Part shown: positions 58,726 to 64,000 of the stretch, piece after piece
Layout of the letters: each line of letters starts with the position of its first letter
Numbering within the stretch: the first letter of the stretch is position 1
DNA from: Cryptomeria japonica
Taxonomy: Eukaryota; Streptophyta; Pinopsida; Cupressales; Cupressaceae
DNA length: 64,000 nucleotides
Assembly (NCBI RefSeq): GCF_030272615.1
Contig: NC_081406.1
Location: 259,461,386-259,525,385, forward strand
Direction: 5' to 3'
The notes under the pieces: model-generated
The model's input: only the letters and a program-made list of their open reading frames with translations
Told to the model about the DNA's origin: nothing
Database searches by the model: none
Position numbers and translations under genes: made by a program

Positions 58726-59390
58726 GAAAGATACTGGAAAGTGCAAATGTGAAGGTTGATGAGAATTGTGGAAAAGAAATTAGAGCATGTAGATATGATG
58801 ATAATTAGAATGTTATTTTAATACAAATTCAGACCAAGGAATTGAAGCAAAATGATTTGGTAGAGACAGTTAACCCAGATATTATTGTTGCTAGTGAAGA
58901 GTTGTAGGAACCTAAAAATCAGAATAATCAAAAGACTCCAAGGTATGTAAGATTGAATCATTCTAAAAATCAGATAATTTGTGATAAAAATAAAGGCATA
59001 ATGACTAGAAGAAGGCTAGCTACTGAAGACGTATGTTTGATTTATAAAATTGAACCTAAAAATATTGTTGAGGCTTGCAAAGATGAAAATTGGATGAAGG
59101 CTATGGAAGAAGAATCGAATTAGATTGAAAAGAATGACACATGGGAACTTGTGCCTAGACCTAAAGACAAGAATGTGATTGGTACTAAATGGGTATGTAG
59201 GAACAAATTGAATGAATCCAGTGAAGTTGTCAGAAATAAAACAAGGTTGGTATGCAACATATATTCACAAAAGGAAGGGATTGATTATGAGGAGACTTTT
59301 TCTCTGATAGCTAGACTTGAAGTTGCTAGACTTGTTAGCACATATTTTTGCAAAATATTTATGTGCTATATATGGATGTTTCTTGCATTT
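58726..59390 (+). pseudogene. Linker and start of RT of G
   Basis: Linker with KTPRYVRLNHSKNQI (about 58938), then VEACKDENWMKAMEEE, a stop at 59122-59124 and the RT start (IGTKWVCRNKLNESSEVVRN; EGIDYEETFSLIARLEVARL). Homology to RT of B ends at MDV/..CxF near 59380-59390, where the element is interrupted. Confidence 0.82.
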
Positions 59391-60976
59391 AGTTTAATCA
59401 TAAGATCATTTATTGTTGGATTGAATGTGCAAGCGATATGTTGTAGTGTCTTCATAAAAAAGGCATCACTTGGGCATATTCAAGGGAAATGTTAAGTATG
59501 ATGGCATTTGGGCAATCCTCATCCTCACAATTAGTTTCATTACAGAAAGCACTTTTGGAAAGATCAGCATAGAGCAGGGTTGTGGAACATGTCCAAAGAT
59601 GTCAATGAAGTGGGAAGACATCTTTTAGTATGATTATTAAAGTTTCACCCATGAAGAAAGGCTTCTTTTGTAAAGAAAAGAAAAATTATTCTTATTGGCA
59701 TTAGTCATCCCGATGAGATTTCCCAAGGAGGACAGAGTATGTAAATCGAAGTAACTCATGCCAACAGTGTTTCCTAAAAAGTGTGAGCGGCATGAGGAAG
59801 TGCGACTTAATGGTAATCCATTAGGGTGAGTCATGGCGATGATATGGTAAGAAGTAGGAGTCATCGGAGTAGCATACACTATCAGGACCGAATAAAAGTT
59901 GTTATCCTGAAGCCCGATGGGGTTATTGGTGAAACTCTTACCGACATCCAATGGGGCAGTGTATGCATAGCAATGTCATCGGGTCATCAAGAAGTCCTAA
60001 TTTATGTCACCCTGATACCTGATGCACTGAGTGGAGAAGGCGATTTTATCAGAGAAACTTTCTCTGATAAAGTGGTACCAAGAAAGAAAGGGAGCAAGAC
60101 TTATTGGGGTAATATACATCCTTGGGGAGAAGCATTTTGAGTTATCCCAATGCCCGATAAGGAAGAGGAGCCTCTCCCGGTCGAAGTGGTTACATCGAGA
60201 TAACTAATGTCAATAGACCGAAGCAACCAGATAAGGAGAGTAAGGTGTGGGAAGACTCATCAGGATAGTGTATGATACTGAAGAAACATTTTTTAGAGTT
60301 GTGCTGATGCCTGATGGGTAAAATGCCACAGAGGGTGGATCTATCAGGGAAGCTATAATGATCGGAAGCAAGGGAAATATACTATGCCAATGCCTGATGA
60401 AGAAGCCAGTAAAAGTTACATTGATCAAAAGGAAAGATAGATATCATGGGATCATTGGATGAAATATTTAGTGAGATTCTGAAGTCCGATGAGTTGATTA
60501 GAGAAATAAACATAAGGAGGTTTCATCGAAGAGATATACCCTGATTTAACATAAAGTAAAGATGACTAATAAAGAAGGATCCATCGAGATAAGTCAAGCC
60601 CTGAGGAAAAAGGGGAAATGGTTGGGGTGAGATCCAAAGGGTAAATAAGAATGACCTATGCTGAGAGACAAGACAAAAAGGTAATTGAAGAAACACATAA
60701 TTTGGGTGGCGCCAAATAATTAAGTTATCAAGTAGGGCTATGCCGATTAGCCGTTAGGATCTCTAATATGAAAACCATTATTTAATGCTCACGATCAGGT
60801 GGATTAGATCGGCACTAAGCAAATTTGATGAGTTTTGATCGTTACAAACTATAGTCGTTGCATATCCAACATAAAGAAAGAGTCTTCGTGTCATTATTAT
60901 TCACAGTTCCTTTAGCCATCAATATTGAAATTGCAGACAAGAAGCATGGGTAATTTGAGAATTTAAGCATTTAATC
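59391..60976 (+). other. 5' region of K with repeated GATGCC(C/T)GATG motifs
   Basis: No coding signal. GCCCGATG/GCCTGATG/TCATCGG motifs recur at about 59858, 59913, 59979, 60018, 60150, 60308, 60392 and 60486. A perfect 13-bp palindrome with a one-base spacer is at 60045-60071. It could be the LTR or leader of the element that carries the large ORF downstream; no TG start is certain (TGTTGGATTG at 59415 is a candidate). Confidence 0.45.
60045..60071. repeat. Perfect 13-bp palindrome
   Basis: TTTATCAGAGAAA (60045-60057), C, TTTCTCTGATAAA (60059-60071). Confidence 0.9.
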
Positions 60977-63870
60977 ATGGAGGCTTCTGGTTCACAAGGG
61001 AAAAGAAAGGTCATAGAGATTTCAAATACATAGTCAACTAAATCAAAAAAGATGAAGTCTGTGGAAGCTATGCAAAAGAAAAAGCTGAACTAGGACATGA
61101 TCGACCAGATGGAGTCATCCGGTGCTAAGTCGAGGAGATCTAAAACCTATCTACCACCTAAGGATCAATTGGAAGATAAATATAAAGGGGTTGGAGATGT
61201 TTGGATGACCATAAGGGGCCACGAATTGTTCCTATATCACTATTTGAGACGTGACAAGGAGATGCCATTATCGAACCCCTGGATGACAAATTTGGGCAGA
61301 TTGGTGGTCCCAAATGTTTTTTTGAATCTCAGATTATTGGAATTGCTTACCAGGAAGTACAACAAAGAAAAAAGGTTCATCCTATTGCCCAATGGGGAAC
61401 TACTCATACAGATATCTATTGGGACCATTCAGGAGGTTTTTGCTATGTCCTATGAGCCTTACATGCCCCTGTCTTTCACAGACTTGGAAGAAGAGTATAC
61501 CCAAATGGATACTACTCACACAGTGTGGAAGCTAGCAATGCATAAGATAGAAAAGGGATGACTCATAGAACAGGATGGTCCCCCTTTCAAAATTACTTTG
61601 TTCAGGCAATATTTGTAGTACACATATTGGGCATGTGGCCAGGTCTGCAGGGAAGAAGTTCCTGATGTTACACGGATAGGCCCATTGGTGTTGGTTGTAG
61701 ATATCCAAATTCATGAGCCAAGGCCATTTGATTATGCAACTTACCTAGAGGAGAAGTTTCATGAAGGATTTTTGAGTTTGCAAATAGAGCCTAAACCTTC
61801 TTTTAAATTTTATTCATTGCTCAGAAGAGTTAAGGGTGACTCCTAGGAACAAAGATGGATAGGACCAACCAATTCAATTATGGGTCTCCCTGTCGGACTC
61901 GAGGTTTGACAAGTCGCACTATGTGTTGTTTGAAGAGTATTTTGTTAAGCCACTATACAGATTGTTCGGAATAGAGTGTGATGGGTCTATCTCCTCTAAG
62001 ATCAAATTTTTTTTGAGACCCCATGCTTTTGGAGACACTAGGGTTGAGCACAATTAGGGTTACTAGTTTGTCTATGAGAATTTCACTTTTTTCAGAGTTT
62101 ATGGTTTTGAGGGTATTCCATTTATGTTGCCTACATTAGTTCTTGATAGGATTGCTTATTTAGAAATTGTTAGGCAACTTAGTATGTCGAATGCAAAACA
62201 TTTGGCTGGCACACACAAACAGGTATTTATGTCTGGCACTCTGCACTTTGGAGACTTCACCATTTTATCTACCAATGATTACGAGATGATAGAGAAGAAG
62301 CTGGTAGACGAATATAATTTGTATGGACACCAGGATCAAAAAAACTATGATCCAGAGGGACACATCAATCACTATAGGAGGAGCTGGGAGAATATTTGCA
62401 TGTACCCATGGAGGCAGAAGATTTGTTTAGAAATAAGGAACGAGATGAGGTTGTTTCACTCTTAGAAGAATTAAATCAAAGATTAGAAGAGAAGAAGTAG
62501 AGGCTTCAAGAATTAAGAGAAGAAGGAGATTCTGAGAGTGATTTTGGAGAGGATGTAGCTGTATCAACTCTTCATGTATTTGAGTTAGAAGAAGTGGTAG
62601 AGAACCAGGAGCAAGCCATGGTAAGAATAAATACCAACACGGATGTGAGAATGGATGAGCATGCAAATTTTGTTGTAGATGAAATTTTTGTACAGTCCAA
62701 AGAGTTTAAGTCATTCTTGTACCACTAGAAAGGGAAAAAGTTGAGGGAAAGCATCCCAAATGTCACCCCAGAAAATGAAGCAGAGATGCTTAAAAAATTA
62801 AAAAGGATATTGATGCAGAAGTGGCCACAATGACCCCACAAAGAGGGAGACAACTTCTCATTGAGGTAGGCATCATTTTGTTCCCAGGGTGGGATTTAAG
62901 TGCTTCTTTTATATTTGACAGTTTGCTACATTCTGATAGAAAGGATATTAAATTAGACATACAGGGTGTGGATGATATTTTTATTGGATCAAGGTATGAT
63001 CCAAAAGAAGAGGAAATGTTGCTTTGGGCCTTGTACCCTCCGAATAAGAGACCCAAGATCATAGATGTAGATAAAGAATTTGGGCACATGATGAAGTTAA
63101 AGGTGGGAGAGGTTAGTCCAATTGCCACTGTGGATTTAGGGATTGACATTGTGAAACTGAATAAGGCCCAAATGCAGTGGGTCATGAAAGAGGGCCAAAA
63201 ATATAATAGCCTATATGAATATCTTTCAAGAATTCATGGTCATGAAGTACCACAGATAACTGATATTGGTGTACAATGGAAAAAGAAATATGAAGACCAA
63301 ATGAAAGAAAATATTAAGTTGAGAAGGCAAATTAGGACTGCTAGGGTGGACGCAGCTTGTGTTTTGTTGACAAGCAGGTTTGAGCATTTGATGAAAATTA
63401 TTGAGGAATTTTGGACAAATTGTTAGAAGTCTTAGGATAATATGGCTTCTCATGAAAGAAATTTGAAGAGGCTAAAGGCATTTATGTTAGAGAAGAATGC
63501 CGATGAGAGAATTGTTGAGAAGATCCAAAGAAGGTTGTGTAAGCATAAAGCATTCGGTGTAGACATAAAGCAGGAGTTCACTGATTGTAAAGACATTATT
63601 AGATATGGTATATCAGATATTATAAATGAGGCAGAGCAGTTAAAGGATAAAGGGATTTGGATTGTAGAATGCCAGAATGTACTTAACACATCCCTTAATA
63701 TCACCTGGGCAGATGTTCTGGATATGAAGCAGACAAGTGAGCAGATGGAGAGATTTGTTTCCATGGATATTGTTGTCAGGGATGATATATTCAACACCAG
63801 AACTCACAAGGATGACAAGTATTTGGAGCACATACAAAAGTGTGATACAATACTGGACGACCAAAGTTAG
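60977..63870 (+). pseudogene. Large unknown ORF of K (about 960 codons, broken)
   Basis: ATG 60977 starts MEASGSQGKRKVIEIS, with stops at codons 17 and 39. It continues open from 61097 to 61561 (YLPPKDQLEDKYKGVGDVWM; RLVVPNVFLNLRLLELLTRK; EVFAMSYEPYMPLSFTDLEE). Later pieces are at 61562-61850 (EPRPFDYATYLEEKFHEGF), 62124-62465 in another frame (HLAGTHKQVFMSGTLHFGDF), and 62464-62820 and 62821-63870 (WVMKEGQKYNSLYEYLSRIH; ENIKLRRQIRTARVDAACVL; a Glu/Lys-rich end), with two stops at 63424 and 63433. No RT, integrase, protease or knuckle motif seen. The layout (LTR-like leader, single large ORF) suggests a non-autonomous element; a decayed captured host gene is possible. Confidence 0.5.
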
Positions 63871-64000
63871 TTTTTAATTTTGTGTCTAGTAGTTAAGCAG
63901 TTAGGTGTTAGGCTTTAGTTAGGTATAGTTTAACAAAATGAAAGGGTGTGTCCTTTCATTTGAATCCTCTGGCTCACAAATATGTAGTGAGTCATTTTTG
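63871..64000 (+). other. 3' noncoding sequence of K
   Basis: Contains a perfect hairpin with 10-bp arms, AAATGAAAGG and CCTTTCATTT, and a 6-base loop at 63936-63961. The window ends here. Confidence 0.4.

Larger units (their letters stand above)
54981..59390 (+). mobile_element. Copia retrotransposon G, 5' part
   Basis: Same family as C, opposite strand: 5' LTR 54981-56337, primer site, gag, protease, integrase and the first ~80 codons of RT. It inserted into the 5' LTR of C. It stops in RT between about 59380 and 59400, where unrelated sequence K begins. The 3' half is not in the window. Confidence 0.87.

Noticed and set aside
59151-59495. The end of the 114-codon frame read as continuous RT of G
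   Set aside because: Homology to copia RT stops near 59380-59390; the last 35 codons are from the unrelated K sequence.

Overview
The window reads as repeat-rich intergenic DNA from a large plant nuclear genome. I found no host gene, tRNA, rRNA, CRISPR array or bacterial-type operon. Almost every readable protein is retroelement Gag or Pol. The LTRs carry plant initiator-Met-tRNA primer sites (TGGTATCAGAGC type) and GGGGGAGA polypurine tracts. Density, age and nesting depth of the copies suit a gymnosperm-sized genome, but the sequence alone does not prove the taxon.

Layout. 1-3388: 3' end of copia element A (+), its LTR split by a solo LTR (1010-2653) with a perfect ATTTG target duplication. 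3391-10182: decayed copia element B (+). 10183-11570: inverted LTR pieces. 11835-12440: minisatellite. 12500-26338: Ty3/gypsy relative I (-), gag only, with its gag cut by a non-autonomous copia relative H (16458-21551; 459-bp LTRs; ATATC duplication). 26500-27280: (GA)n-based repeat block. About 29811-35388: element E (+). 35389-54980: copia element C (-), split by element D (39076-45813, -) and by the young Tnt1-like element F (47268-53263, +; 886-bp LTRs; GAACT duplication). 54981-59390: copia element G (+), inserted in the 5' LTR of C. About 59380-64000: unclassified sequence K with a broken ORF of about 960 codons, interrupting G.

The insertion order can be read directly: C entered E; D, F and G entered C; K interrupts G. 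F is young: 8 differences between its LTRs, one amber codon in a 1,348-codon frame, and Asn in place of the first integrase catalytic Asp. H is older, with 22 differences in 459 positions.

Three points stand out. (1) D and E are diverged members of one lineage that carries a coiled coil, repeated CCHC knuckles and a long non-enzymatic polyprotein where pol should be. (2) The LTRs of A, B, C, D, E and G share a hairpin near the LTR 3' end whose stem sequence differs between families while pairing is kept, around a TTCACCCCC-type loop. (3) A second inverted repeat brackets the polypurine tract/LTR junction in A, B, C and D.
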